Of a stretch of 64,000 nt of DNA, positions 55,030 through 64,000 are shown piece after piece. The stretch is taken from assembly GCF_018622995.1 (NCBI RefSeq), contig NZ_CP076022.1:1550001-1614000 (forward strand), read 5' to 3'. This stretch comes from Arthrobacter jiangjiafuii. Lineage in GTDB: Bacteria; Actinomycetota; Actinomycetes; Actinomycetales; Micrococcaceae. The notes beneath the pieces were generated by a model. The model was not told the origin of the DNA. It made no database searches and worked only from the letters and a program-made list of their open reading frames with translations. The stretch's first letter is position 1, and each line of letters begins with the position of its first letter. The position numbers were made by a program, and so were the translations under genes.

Positions 55030-56622
55030 ATGCAGGATCTTGGAGTAATCCGCCCCGGCCTGGAGGAATTCCGGGCCCTGGCCGCCGAGCACCGCGTGGT
55101 GCCGGTGCAGCTGAGCGTGCTCGCCGACGCCCACACCCCGATCGGGATCTACCGCAAGCTCACAGCCGGCGCCCCCGGTACGTTCCTGATGGAATCCGCA
55201 GCCGCGGGCGGTGTCTGGTCGCGCTACTCCTTCATCGGCGCGTCCTCCCGCGCCACCCTCACCACGCACGACGGCGAAACCCACTGGCTCGGCGAGCCGC
55301 CGGCCGGGGTGCCGCTGGAGGGGAATCCGGTGCAGGCCATGGCCCGCACCATTGAGCTGCTGCAGACCGAACGCCTCGAGGGAATGCCGCCGTTCACCTC
55401 CGGCCTGGTCGGCTTTGTCGGCTGGGACACCGTGCGCCGCTGGGAGAAACTGCCCAACCCGCCCGCCGATGACCTGGACCTGCCGGAACTGGCCATGAAC
55501 CTGGTCTCGGACATGGCTATCCATGACAACTCCAACGGCACCGTGATGCTGGTGGCCAACGCCATCAACTTCGACGGCTCCAATGAACGGGTCGATGAGG
55601 CCTGGCACGACGCCGTCGCCCGCGTTGAATCCATGCTGCAGCGGCTGGCCGAGCCCACCCCGCAGCCGGTGTCGGTACTCGCCGGCGGGACCGTGGACCT
55701 CACCACGCTGACCGACGGGGTCAAGGAATCCTGGCCCAAGCCCGAATACACGAAGGCCGTGCAGCGCGGCAAGGAGGCCATCGTGGACGGGGAAGTGTTC
55801 CAGGTGGTCATTTCCCGGCGCTTCGAAATGGAATGCGAAGCCTCGCCGCTGGACGTCTACCGGGTGCTGCGCAACACCAACCCGAGCCCGTACATGTACC
55901 TGTTCAATTTCGAGGACTCACGCGGGAACCCGTTCGCCGTCGTGGGCTCCTCACCCGAAGCCCTGGTCACGGTCACCGGCAGCGAAGCCATCACCCATCC
56001 GATCGCCGGCTCCCGGCCCCGCGGAAAGACGCAGGAGGCGGACCGCGCCCTGGCCGAGGAACTGCTGGCGGATGAGAAGGAACGCGCCGAACACCTGATG
56101 CTGGTGGACCTGGCCCGCAACGACCTGTCCAAGGTCTGCGTGCCCGGCAGCGTGGACGTCACCCAGTTCATGGAAGTGGAGCGCTTCAGCCACATCATGC
56201 ACCTGGTCTCCACCGTCGTCGGCGAACTCTCCCCGCAGCACAGCGCCTACGACGTCCTCGCCGCCACCTTCCCGGCCGGCACCCTCTCCGGTGCGCCCAA
56301 GCCCCGCGCCCTGCGCCTGCTGGACGAACTGGAACCGCACCGGCGCGGCATCTACGGCGGCGTGATCGGCTACCTCGACTTCGCCGGGGACATGGACATG
56401 GCCATCGCCATCCGCTCCGCGCTGCTGCGCGACGGCAAGGCCTTTGTGCAGGCAGGCGGCGGAATCGTCGCCGACTCCGATCTGGAAGCCGAAGCGCAGG
56501 AAACGGTCAACAAGGCGGCGGCCCCGCTGCGCGCGGCACTGATCGCCAAGAGCCTGGAAGCCGTCTCCGGCGAGAACCCCACACTCCACAACCCAAACCC
56601 AGAGCAGGAAGTACTGCAGTGA
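55030..56622 (+). CDS. trpE: anthranilate synthase component I
   Basis: A 530-residue chorismate-binding enzyme, the first step to tryptophan. The tryptophan feedback-site motif is seen as TFLMESAAAGG near residue 55. The catalytic C-terminal half contains HPIAGSRPRGKTQEADRALA, ERAEHLMLVDLARNDLSKVC and FPAGTLSGAPKPRAL. The glutaminase partner (TrpG/PabA) is not in this window. The 3' end overlaps the next gene (GTGA). Confidence 0.95.
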   Translation: MQDLGVIRPGLEEFRALAAEHRVVPVQLSVLADAHTPIGIYRKLTAGAPGTFLMESAAAGGVWSRYSFIGASSRATLTTHDGETHWLGEPPAGVPLEGNPVQAMARTIELLQTERLEGMPPFTSGLVGFVGWDTVRRWEKLPNPPADDLDLPELAMNLVSDMAIHDNSNGTVMLVANAINFDGSNERVDEAWHDAVARVESMLQRLAEPTPQPVSVLAGGTVDLTTLTDGVKESWPKPEYTKAVQRGKEAIVDGEVFQVVISRRFEMECEASPLDVYRVLRNTNPSPYMYLFNFEDSRGNPFAVVGSSPEALVTVTGSEAITHPIAGSRPRGKTQEADRALAEELLADEKERAEHLMLVDLARNDLSKVCVPGSVDVTQFMEVERFSHIMHLVSTVVGELSPQHSAYDVLAATFPAGTLSGAPKPRALRLLDELEPHRRGIYGGVIGYLDFAGDMDMAIAIRSALLRDGKAFVQAGGGIVADSDLEAEAQETVNKAAAPLRAALIAKSLEAVSGENPTLHNPNPEQEVLQ

Positions 56623-57305
56623 GCACACCCACCAAGAGGTGGCAGCGCAAGGGAATCGTCATCATGGCAGCGGTGCTCTTCGGCATCGCGGCCTTTGCCT
56701 CCACCACGCGCACCTGGCTGAACGTCCAGCTGCCCGCCACGGCCGTCCAGACCCCGGACCTGGCCGTCTCCGGTTCCGATGCCGCCACCGCGGTCACCGC
56801 CTTTGCCGTTGTCGCCATCACCGCCGCACTGGCAGCGTCCATTGCCGGCCCGATTGCCCGCTGGATCGTCAGCGTCATCCTGCTGGTGGCCGGCGTAGGC
56901 GTTGTCGCGGCCAGCTACACCGTCATCAGTGATCCGCTGCAGGGCGCTGCCGGCGCCATCGGCCAGGCCATCGGGGTCAGCGGCTCCACCGACACCGTGG
57001 TGACCCTGACCGTCATGCCGTGGCTCGCCCTGGCTGCCGGCATCCTGATCGCCCTGGGCGGGATCTGGATGGCGCTGGCCAGCCGCAGCTGGACGTCCTC
57101 CCGCCGCTACGCCCCGGCTCCCGCGCCGGCGGACGCCGGAACCACTGCCGACGGGAGTGCCCCCGCCGGTCCGCCGGCGGGGGAGGGCGCGACGACGGCG
57201 CCGGCGCCGGGTTCATCAGCCGCTGACGAGGGTGAGGCTCCGGTTGACGACATTGACAGCTGGGACCGGCTCACGCGCGGGGATGACCCCACCACGTACC
57301 GCTGA
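56619..57305 (+). CDS. Trp biosynthesis-associated membrane protein (TIGR02234)
   Basis: 228 residues from GTG 56619, overlapping trpE by four bases. It has four hydrophobic helices, with KGIVIMAAVLFGIAAFASTT then TRTWLNVQLPATAVQTPDLA, a pattern typical of TIGR02234 proteins found only in actinobacterial trp clusters. The tail is Pro/Ala-rich and acidic. Function is unknown. Confidence 0.87.
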   Translation: MSTPTKRWQRKGIVIMAAVLFGIAAFASTTRTWLNVQLPATAVQTPDLAVSGSDAATAVTAFAVVAITAALAASIAGPIARWIVSVILLVAGVGVVAASYTVISDPLQGAAGAIGQAIGVSGSTDTVVTLTVMPWLALAAGILIALGGIWMALASRSWTSSRRYAPAPAPADAGTTADGSAPAGPPAGEGATTAPAPGSSAADEGEAPVDDIDSWDRLTRGDDPTTYR

Positions 57306-57420
57306 CACCTGCTTCAAGCGTCCGAAGCCCCGATGCCCGGCGCACTGAAGTGCAACATGTGAAAGAGTTTCCGCCAGTCAATGGCAGAATGGAAACAGAT
57401 TCGTTTAGAGGAGAATTACC

Positions 57421-57714
57421 ATGGGCTCAAACGCCACTGAAACCAACGTTGACACCAAGCCGGAGAACCAGGCCGAGGTCCACGCCAGCATCCACGATGA
57501 AACCATCGGCCACGGCAACACCCCCGCCGCCTGGACCTGCGTCCTGATCATGATCGTGGGCGCCGGCATCTCCAGCTGGGGCTACATCGTAGCCAGCGTG
57601 CTCTGGTTCTGCATCGGCCTGGGCGTCATGGCCGCTGGCCTGCTGGTCGGCTTCATCCTGCGGAAGGCCGGCTACGGCGTAGGCGGCTCGAAGCTCTCCA
57701 ACAACGGTCACTAA
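57421..57714 (+). CDS. HGxxPAAW-motif small membrane protein
   Basis: 97 residues. The diagnostic motif is HGNTPAAW at about residues 31-38, immediately before the first of two helices (CVLIMIVGAGISSWGYI and VLWFCIGLGVMAAGLLVGFI). This family occurs in trp loci of actinobacteria and has no known function. GAGGAG precedes the ATG, and TAAATG joins it to trpC. Confidence 0.87.
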   Translation: MGSNATETNVDTKPENQAEVHASIHDETIGHGNTPAAWTCVLIMIVGAGISSWGYIVASVLWFCIGLGVMAAGLLVGFILRKAGYGVGGSKLSNNGH

Positions 57715-58548
57715 ATGAGCGTTCTGGACGACATCGTCGCCGGCGTGGCAGAGGATCTCGAGGCACGCCGGCGCACGGTACCGCTGGAGCAGATGCGCCA
57801 GCGTGCCCGCGCGGCCGCTCCTGCCCTGGATGCCTTTGCCGCGCTCGGCGGCGGTGACGCCCGGGAGGACACTCTGCGCGTCATCGCCGAGGTCAAGCGC
57901 AGCAGCCCCTCCAAGGGTGCCCTTGCCGAGATCACGGATCCGGCGTCGCTGGCGTCCAGCTACGAAAACGGCGGAGCAGCTGTGATCAGCGTGCTCACCG
58001 AAGAGCGCCGCTTCGGCGGCTCGCTGGCAGACTTCGACGCCGTCCGTGCCGCAGTGGACATCCCCTTGCTGCGCAAGGACTTCACCGTGGACGAATACCA
58101 GATCTGGGAAGCCCGCGCACACGGAGCCGACCTGGTGCTGCTGATCGTGGCAGCCCTGGACGACACCCGGCTGCAGGATTTCCTAGACCTCACCCACGAA
58201 CTGGGCATGAACGCCCTCGTGGAAACACACACGGCCGAGGAAATCGACCGTGCCGTGGCCGTGGGCGCCAAAATCATCGGCGTCAACGTGCGGAACCTGA
58301 AAACCCTCGACGTTGACCGTTCGGTCTTCGCGTCGCTGGCATCCAGCATCCCCGCCAGCGCGGTTGTCGTGGCCGAATCAGGTGTCCGCGACGCGGCCGA
58401 CGTCGGGCACTACGCCTCCGAGGGTGCCAATGCCGTCCTCGTCGGCGAGGCACTGGTGCGGCACAACGATCCCGCTGCCACCATCGCCGAGTTCACCCGC
58501 ACCGGTGCCCAGGCGCTGGCCGCCCGGCGCGTCCACGGCAAAGGCTGA
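57715..58548 (+). CDS. trpC: indole-3-glycerol phosphate synthase
   Basis: A 277-residue TIM barrel of the tryptophan pathway. Catalytic regions are AEVKRSSPSKGALAEI, PLLRKDFTVDEYQIWEA, NALVETHTAEE and IGVNVRNLKTLDVD, plus VVVAESGVRDAADV for phosphate binding. The ATG directly follows the stop of the HGxxPAAW gene. trpB starts 66 bases downstream. Confidence 0.95.
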   Translation: MSVLDDIVAGVAEDLEARRRTVPLEQMRQRARAAAPALDAFAALGGGDAREDTLRVIAEVKRSSPSKGALAEITDPASLASSYENGGAAVISVLTEERRFGGSLADFDAVRAAVDIPLLRKDFTVDEYQIWEARAHGADLVLLIVAALDDTRLQDFLDLTHELGMNALVETHTAEEIDRAVAVGAKIIGVNVRNLKTLDVDRSVFASLASSIPASAVVVAESGVRDAADVGHYASEGANAVLVGEALVRHNDPAATIAEFTRTGAQALAARRVHGKG

Positions 58549-58614
58549 GAGAACCGCAACAATTCCTTGTCCGGGCCCCGCCGCCCGGACCACAGCAGGA
58601 CAGGAACCAGCTCC

Positions 58615-60054
58615 ATGACCGGGAATCCGGAACAGACAGGCGCAGCACAGTCCGCAGGCAAGACCACTGCCGACCGCCACGCCGCAGCCAGCCCCACCGA
58701 TACCGCTCCCGCGGAGGCCGCCCGGCGTGCCGCCGCCGGCACGGTTACCGAGGAGGTGGCAGACGCGTTCCTGAACACCCACGGCTCGCTGCGCCACGCC
58801 CCCGGTCCCTATTTCGGTGAATACGGCGGCCGATGGATGCCCGAATCCCTGATTGCTGCCCTCGACGAGCTGGAAGACACCTTCGAGAAGGCCAAGGCCG
58901 ACCCCAAGTTCCGCGCCCAGATCGCTGAGCTGAACAAGAACTACTCCGGCCGTCCGTCCCTGCTCACCGAGGCCAAACGCTTCTCCGAGCATGCCGGCGG
59001 GGTGCGGATCTTCCTCAAGCGCGAAGACCTGAACCACACCGGTTCGCACAAGATCAATAACGTCCTGGGCCAGGCCCTGCTGGCCAAGCGGATGGGCAAG
59101 ACCCGGATCATCGCTGAAACCGGTGCCGGCCAGCACGGCGTGGCCAGTGCCACCGCCGCCGCCCTGCTCGGCCTGGAATGCGTGGTCTACATGGGCGCCG
59201 AAGACTGCCGCCGGCAGGCCCTCAACGTCGCCCGGATGGAACTGCTCGGCGCCACGGTGATTCCCGTGACGCACGGCTCGCAGACCCTCAAGGACGCGAT
59301 CAACGAGGCGCTGCGGGACTGGGTCGCCAACGTGGACAACACCCACTACCTGCTCGGCACCGCCGCCGGCGCGCACCCGTTCCCGGCCATGGTCCGCTTC
59401 TTCCACGAAGTCATCGGCGAAGAGGCCCGCGCCCAGATGCTGGAACAGGCAGGACGGCTGCCCGACGCCGTCTGCGCCTGCATTGGCGGCGGCTCCAACG
59501 CCATCGGCATCTTCCACGGCTTCCTCGACGACCCCGAGGTGAAGATCTACGGCTTCGAGGCCGGGGGCGACGGCGTCGAAACCGGCCGCCACGCCGCCAC
59601 CATCACCCTCGGGCGGCCCGGCGTGCTGCACGGCGCCCGGTCCTACCTGATGCAGGACGAAGACGGCCAGACGGTCGAATCGCACTCGATTTCCGCCGGC
59701 CTGGACTACCCGGGCGTTGGCCCGGAGCACTCCTACCTCTCCGACATCGGCCGGGTCTCCTACGAACCCATCACCGACACCGAAGCCATGGACGCCTTCC
59801 GCCTGCTTTGCCGCACCGAGGGCATCATCCCGGCGATCGAGTCGGCGCACGCGCTGGCCGGCGCCATCAAGGTGGGCCAGCGGCTTGCCGCCGAGGCCGG
59901 CACCGACGGGAACCAGGACGCCTCGCAGAAGATCGTGCTGGTGAACCTCTCCGGCCGCGGCGACAAGGACGTAGCCACCGCCGCGGAATGGTTCAACCTG
60001 CTGGATGAAAAGTCCGCAGAAGCAGAAATCGCCAAAGAAGGGGAGCAGCTGTGA
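58615..60054 (+). CDS. trpB: tryptophan synthase beta chain
   Basis: 479 residues from ATG 58615. The PLP-binding lysine is in [18 protein letters not shown], and glycine-rich phosphate contacts are in [11 protein letters not shown]. About 60 extra N-terminal residues precede the conserved [16 protein letters not shown] start of the core. It joins indole and serine to tryptophan. The open frame to 58567 is rejected for lack of similarity. The 3' end overlaps trpA by four bases. Confidence 0.95.
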   Translation: MTGNPEQTGAAQSAGKTTADRHAAASPTDTAPAEAARRAAAGTVTEEVADAFLNTHGSLRHAPGPYFGEYGGRWMPESLIAALDELEDTFEKAKADPKFRAQIAELNKNYSGRPSLLTEAKRFSEHAGGVRIFLKREDLNHTGSHKINNVLGQALLAKRMGKTRIIAETGAGQHGVASATAAALLGLECVVYMGAEDCRRQALNVARMELLGATVIPVTHGSQTLKDAINEALRDWVANVDNTHYLLGTAAGAHPFPAMVRFFHEVIGEEARAQMLEQAGRLPDAVCACIGGGSNAIGIFHGFLDDPEVKIYGFEAGGDGVETGRHAATITLGRPGVLHGARSYLMQDEDGQTVESHSISAGLDYPGVGPEHSYLSDIGRVSYEPITDTEAMDAFRLLCRTEGIIPAIESAHALAGAIKVGQRLAAEAGTDGNQDASQKIVLVNLSGRGDKDVATAAEWFNLLDEKSAEAEIAKEGEQL

Positions 60055-60860
60055 GCACGGCTATCCAGAGCGCCAGCAAGTCCGCCGCAGCCATTGACCG
60101 GGCCGCCGCAGACGGCCGCGCCGCGCTGATCGGTTACCTGCCCGCGGGATTCCCCTCGGTCCAGGAAACCATCGACGCCGGCATCGCCCTGGCAGAGAAC
60201 GGCGCCGACCTCATTGAAATCGGTATCCCCTACTCGGACCCGGTGATGGACGGCCACGTCATCCAGGCCGCCACCACCGAGGCCCTGGCCAACGGCTTCC
60301 GCGTGGCCGAGGTGTTCGACGTCGTCGCCGGCATTACCGCCGCCACCGACGCCGCAGTGCTGGTGATGACCTATTGGAACCCCGTGGTGCGCATGGGCGT
60401 CGATGAATTCTCCCGCCGCCTGGCCGAAGCCGGGGGAGCGGGCCTGATCACTCCGGACCTCATCCCCGACGAGGCCTCCGAATGGATGGCTGCCTCGGAC
60501 AAGTACGGCCTGGACCGGGTCTTCCTGGTGGCACCGTCCTCCACCGAGGAGCGCATGAAGAGCACCGTCGCGGCCAGCCGCGGCTTCGTCTACGCGGTGT
60601 CCATCATGGGCGTCACCGGGGCGCGCAGTTCCGTGAGCACCGCCGCCAAGGACGTGGTCTCCGCCGCCCGCGCCGCCGGTGCCCAGCGCGTCTGCGTCGG
60701 CCTGGGTGTCTCCAACTCCGGGCATGTCCAGGAGATCGGCGCGTACGCCGACGGCGTGATCGTGGGCACCGCACTGGTGGCCGCACTGCGCGACGGCGGC
60801 GTTCGCGCAGTGGCCGACCTAACCCGAGAACTCAGCACCGGAACCCGGAAGAGCAACTAA
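60051..60860 (+). CDS. trpA: tryptophan synthase alpha chain
   Basis: 269 residues from GTG 60051. The catalytic Glu is in [20 protein letters not shown], with phosphate-binding [14 protein letters not shown] and [15 protein letters not shown]. It cleaves indole-3-glycerol phosphate and channels indole to TrpB. The start overlaps trpB, and the TAA shares its last base with the lgt ATG. Confidence 0.95.
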   Translation: MSTAIQSASKSAAAIDRAAADGRAALIGYLPAGFPSVQETIDAGIALAENGADLIEIGIPYSDPVMDGHVIQAATTEALANGFRVAEVFDVVAGITAATDAAVLVMTYWNPVVRMGVDEFSRRLAEAGGAGLITPDLIPDEASEWMAASDKYGLDRVFLVAPSSTEERMKSTVAASRGFVYAVSIMGVTGARSSVSTAAKDVVSAARAAGAQRVCVGLGVSNSGHVQEIGAYADGVIVGTALVAALRDGGVRAVADLTRELSTGTRKSN

Positions 60861-61900
60861 TGAACCTGATGTCCGTGACGGCCCCGGCCAGCATCCCCAG
60901 CCCGCCCGCGGACTTCAGCAGCATCTCGCTGGGACCGCTCACCATCCACGCCTACGCGCTGTGCATCCTGGCCGGCATCATCCTGGCCCTGTGGATGACC
61001 TCCGTGCGCTGGAAGCGCCGCGGACTGCCCGAAGAGGCGGTCTGGGACATCTCCATCTGGGCCATTCCGTTCGGCATCATCGGCGGCCGGCTCTACCACG
61101 TGATCTCCTCACCGGACGCATACTTCGGCGCCAACGGCGACCTGTCGCTCATTCCCCAGATCTGGCGCGGCGGGCTGGGTATCTGGGGTGCGGTGGCCCT
61201 CGGTGCCGTGGGCGCCTGGATCGGCTGCCGGCGCGCGGGCATCAAGCTTTCCACCTACGCCGACGTCGGAGTCCCGGGGCTGCTGCTGGCGCAGGCTGTG
61301 GGCCGCTGGGGCAACTGGTTCAACCAGGAGCTCTTTGGCGCCCCCACCGACGTGCCGTGGGGCCTGGAAATCGACGCCAACAACGCCAACTTCCCGGACG
61401 GAACCGCACCGGGCACGCTCTTCCACCCCACCTTCCTCTACGAGTCGCTGTGGTGCCTGGCCGGGGTAGTCCTGCTGCTGGCCCTGGACAAGCGGTTCAA
61501 GCTGCGCGGTGGGCGGCTGTTCTGGATCTACGCCGCTTTCTACACCCTTGGCCGGCTCTGGATCGAAATCCTGCGCATCGACGACGCCGAAATGGTTACG
61601 CTCTTCGGCGTCACACAACGGCTCAATGTCTGGACCAGTGTCCTGCTCTTTGTCATCTCCATCGGCATGTTCATATTCCTGACAATCCGGGCCAAGAAGG
61701 ATACAAACACGTCCCTTTACCTGCCCGGCCGGGAACCTGAGGCTGAAACCGGACCGACGCCCGAAGATCACAGGAACGAAACAGATGAGCAGAATTCGGC
61801 TCCGGTATCATCTGCGTCACAGCCGCGTGCTAATCTCGCAGAGACAAAAAACGAGGACGTCAATCCTCGCAAGCCCGGTACTCCGGGTACTGCCAAGTAG
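60860..61900 (+). CDS. lgt: prolipoprotein diacylglyceryl transferase
   Basis: A 346-residue membrane enzyme that attaches diacylglycerol to the lipobox Cys of prelipoproteins. It is needed by the MetQ and the two other lipoproteins in this window. Hallmarks are GGRLYHVISSP, WRGGLGIWGAVALG, AVGRWGNWFNQELFG and PTFLYESLW. A hydrophilic tail of about 70 residues (from LYLPGREPEAETG) is longer than in E. coli Lgt, as is common in actinobacteria. The start overlaps trpA as TAATG. Confidence 0.94.
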   Translation: MNLMSVTAPASIPSPPADFSSISLGPLTIHAYALCILAGIILALWMTSVRWKRRGLPEEAVWDISIWAIPFGIIGGRLYHVISSPDAYFGANGDLSLIPQIWRGGLGIWGAVALGAVGAWIGCRRAGIKLSTYADVGVPGLLLAQAVGRWGNWFNQELFGAPTDVPWGLEIDANNANFPDGTAPGTLFHPTFLYESLWCLAGVVLLLALDKRFKLRGGRLFWIYAAFYTLGRLWIEILRIDDAEMVTLFGVTQRLNVWTSVLLFVISIGMFIFLTIRAKKDTNTSLYLPGREPEAETGPTPEDHRNETDEQNSAPVSSASQPRANLAETKNEDVNPRKPGTPGTAK

Positions 61901-61929
61901 CACCGGCCGGGTTACCCTCCCGGCGGGTG
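61901..61929 (+). terminator. GC-rich hairpin right after lgt
   Basis: CACCGGCCGGG and CCCGGCGGGTG can pair with a single mismatch around TTACCCT, starting at the base after the lgt stop. No T-run follows. It may end the trp-lgt transcript or begin the gltB leader. The rest of the leader (61930-62088) has a small TGCCAC/GTGGCA hairpin but no RNA family I can name. Confidence 0.5.
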
Positions 61930-62088
61930 CTCATGCCACGTAGATGTGGCAGCCCGAAGAGCCGGCACGGGGACAACCCGGCGCCCCTCTTCGTGAAGTA
62001 CTGAAGTACACCGCGGAACGTTCCTCTCGTCCGCCGTGGGGCCAGCGCCGTCCCCTCCCACCGCTCGATCAGGGGGAAGGACTCTCTC

Positions 62089-64000
62089 ATGACTGAACTG
62101 TTTCCGCCCGGCGGAGATTCCGCCGTTTCGCCGTTCACCCGCTTTGCCGCGTTTCCGCCGGACTCCGGGCTGTACCGTGCCGAGAACGAAAAAGACGCCT
62201 GCGGCCTTGCCGTCATCGCCACACTGCGCGGAGAACCGGGCCACGACATTGTCGACGCTGCCCTGACCGCACTGCGCAACCTTGAACACCGCGGGGCCGT
62301 GGGCGCCGATGAAGGCACCGGCGACGGCGCCGGCCTGCTCACCCAGGTCCCCGACGAATTCTTCCGGGCCGTCACCGGCTTCGAACTGCCCGCCCCCGGC
62401 ACATACGCCGTCGGCACCGCCTTCCTGCCCACCGAGGGCCGGGAACAGGACACCGCCCGCGCCGGCGTGGAGGCCATCGCCGAATCCGAGGGCCTGACCG
62501 TCCTGGGCTGGCGCGAGGTGCCGATCGTCGCCGACCTGGTCGGCGCCATGTCCCGGGCCTGCATGCCGTACTTCGTCCAGGTCTTCCTGGCACCGGCCGA
62601 CGGCGACGCCTCCGACCTGGACGCCCGCGCCTTCCGCGTGCGGAAGCGCTCCCAGAACAAGTTCGGCGTGTACTTCCCCTCGCTGTCCTCCAAGACCATG
62701 GTCTACAAGGGCATGCTCACCACCGCGCAGCTGGAGCCGTTCTATCCGGACCTGTCCGACCCGCGGTTCAAGACCCGGCTGGGCATTGTGCACTCCCGCT
62801 TCTCCACCAACACCTTCCCGTCCTGGCCGCTGGCCCAGCCGTTCCGCGCCATCGCCCACAACGGCGAGATCAACACGGTCAAGGGCAACCGCAACTGGAT
62901 GCGCGCACGGCAGTCCCAGCTGAAGAACCCGCTGCTGGGGGAGACCCCGGAAGAGCTGTACCCGATCTGCACCCCTGGCGCGTCCGACTCGGCATCCTTC
63001 GACGAGGTCGCCGAGCTGCTGATGCTCTCGGGCCGGCCGATCACCCACGCCATCATGATGATGATCCCCGAGGCCTGGGAAAACCACGCCACCATGGATC
63101 CGGCCCGCCGCGCCTTCTACCAGTACCACTCCATGCTGATGGAGCCGTGGGACGGACCCGCCGCGGTGTCCTTCACCGACGGCACCCAGGTCGGAGCGGT
63201 CCTGGACCGCAACGGCCTGCGCCCGGCCCGCTACTGGGTGATGGAAGACGGCCTGGTGGTGCTCGCCTCCGAGGTGGGCGTGGTGGACATCGACCCCGCG
63301 AAGGTGGTCCGCAAGGGCCGCGTCTCCCCGGGCAAGATGTTCCTGGTCGACACCGAGGCCGGCCGCCTCATCGAAGACGCCGAAATCAAGGCCGAAATGG
63401 CCGCCGCGAATCCGTGGGCGGACTGGGTGAAGGAAAACCAGGTCTCCCTGGAGGAACTGCCCGAGCGCGAACACGTGCTGCACACCAAGGCCTCCATCAA
63501 CCGGCGCCAGCGGACCTTCGGCTACACGCAGGAGGAACTGCGCATCCTGCTCGGCCCGATGGCCCGCACCGGCGCCGAACCCCTGGGCGCCATGGGCTCG
63601 GACACCCCGATTGCCGTGCTGTCCCAGCGCCCGCGGCTGCTCTTTGACTACTTTGTGCAGTCCTTCGCGCAGGTCACCAACCCGCCGCTGGATTCCATCC
63701 GCGAGGAACTGGTCACCTCCATGCGCGCCTCCATCGGTCCGGTGGGGAACCTGCTGGCCACCGGCCAGGTGCGCAACCACCAGATCGCCCTGAACTTCCC
63801 GGTGATCAACAACGACCAGCTCGCCAAGATCAGCAAGCTGACCAACGCCGACGGCGAGAAGGTCTCGCTGAAGGTCCGCGGCCTGTACCGGCCGCAGGGC
63901 GGCGAGGCGGAACTGCGCGCCCGGATCGCGGAAATCTGCGAGAAGGTCTCCGGCGCCGTGAACCGCGGGGTCGAGTACATCGTGCTCTCGGACCGCGACT
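62089..64000 (+). CDS. gltB: glutamate synthase large subunit, N-terminal part
   Basis: The gene starts at ATG 62089 (AGGGGGAAGG upstream) and runs off the window end, leaving 637 codons of about 1,500. The N-terminal class II glutamine amidotransferase has its nucleophile at Cys38 in ENEKDACGLAVIA, after a propeptide. Further family stretches are LEHRGAVGADEGTGDGAGLL, GIVHSRFSTNTFPSWPLAQP, AHNGEINTVKGNRNWM and DRNGLRPARYW. It makes glutamate from glutamine and 2-oxoglutarate with NADPH. The iron-sulfur and synthase domains lie outside the window. Confidence 0.96.
   Translation, partial: MTELFPPGGDSAVSPFTRFAAFPPDSGLYRAENEKDACGLAVIATLRGEPGHDIVDAALTALRNLEHRGAVGADEGTGDGAGLLTQVPDEFFRAVTGFELPAPGTYAVGTAFLPTEGREQDTARAGVEAIAESEGLTVLGWREVPIVADLVGAMSRACMPYFVQVFLAPADGDASDLDARAFRVRKRSQNKFGVYFPSLSSKTMVYKGMLTTAQLEPFYPDLSDPRFKTRLGIVHSRFSTNTFPSWPLAQPFRAIAHNGEINTVKGNRNWMRARQSQLKNPLLGETPEELYPICTPGASDSASFDEVAELLMLSGRPITHAIMMMIPEAWENHATMDPARRAFYQYHSMLMEPWDGPAAVSFTDGTQVGAVLDRNGLRPARYWVMEDGLVVLASEVGVVDIDPAKVVRKGRVSPGKMFLVDTEAGRLIEDAEIKAEMAAANPWADWVKENQVSLEELPEREHVLHTKASINRRQRTFGYTQEELRILLGPMARTGAEPLGAMGSDTPIAVLSQRPRLLFDYFVQSFAQVTNPPLDSIREELVTSMRASIGPVGNLLATGQVRNHQIALNFPVINNDQLAKISKLTNADGEKVSLKVRGLYRPQGGEAELRARIAEICEKVSGAVNRGVEYIVLSDRD

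Overview
The window is high-GC DNA from an actinobacterium, most likely an Arthrobacter-like member of the Micrococcaceae. The main reasons are the gene order fmt-rsmB-rpe-rib-his-trp-lgt-gltB, the TIGR02234 and HGxxPAAW membrane proteins inside the trp cluster, FMN and SAM-IV-like riboswitches, and frequent ATGA/GTGA gene overlaps. It reads as a conserved chromosomal backbone interrupted by two accessory blocks.

Backbone: fmt (partial), rsmB and rpe are followed by an FMN riboswitch and a complete riboflavin set, ribM-ribD-ribE-ribBA-ribH (2.7-7.3 kb). The backbone resumes with hisE-hisG-hisF (38.2-40.1 kb). It resumes again with a TIGR03085 gene, hisI, trpE, a Trp-associated membrane protein, a HGxxPAAW protein, trpC, trpB, trpA, lgt and the start of gltB (53.8-64 kb).

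Accessory block 1 (about 7.4-38.1 kb) starts with a chain of tiny translationally coupled ORFs ending in a lipoprotein, a transposase scrap, a small Gly/Tyr-motif protein and a SAP-domain protein. Next comes a complete aerobic CO dehydrogenase locus on the minus strand (coxM-coxS-coxL, XdhC-YHS, coxD, coxE, coxG, XdhC). Its large subunit carries the form I active-site motif AYACSFR, and a LysR regulator is divergent from it. A methionine importer metQNI lies behind a SAM-IV-like riboswitch. An ArsR-led four-gene operon has a clear palindromic operator and a probably leaderless start. Efflux, modification and redox genes follow (MFS, CPT-like kinase, CPBP protease, hydrolase, GNAT, two SDRs, ABM and EthD proteins), then a hemerythrin and a TM2-Ltp membrane protein.

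Accessory block 2 (about 40.1-53.8 kb) holds an aromatic-hydroxylase/MFS/GntR catabolic cluster and an alcohol dehydrogenase. An APC permease/saccharopine-dehydrogenase-like/TetR operon has a perfect 20-bp palindrome in its promoter. From 49.8 to 52.4 kb is a patchwork of gene pieces: a membrane-anchored protein fragment, a 151-bp alcohol-dehydrogenase fragment and a toxin-C-terminus-like tail are spliced together. They are followed by two near-identical tandem membrane proteins separated by a perfect 22-bp inverted repeat, and then a broken DUF4352 gene. This looks like a decaying polymorphic-toxin/immunity locus and is the best candidate here for something undescribed. A DUF808 membrane protein then follows, coupled to a 24-codon leader ORF.
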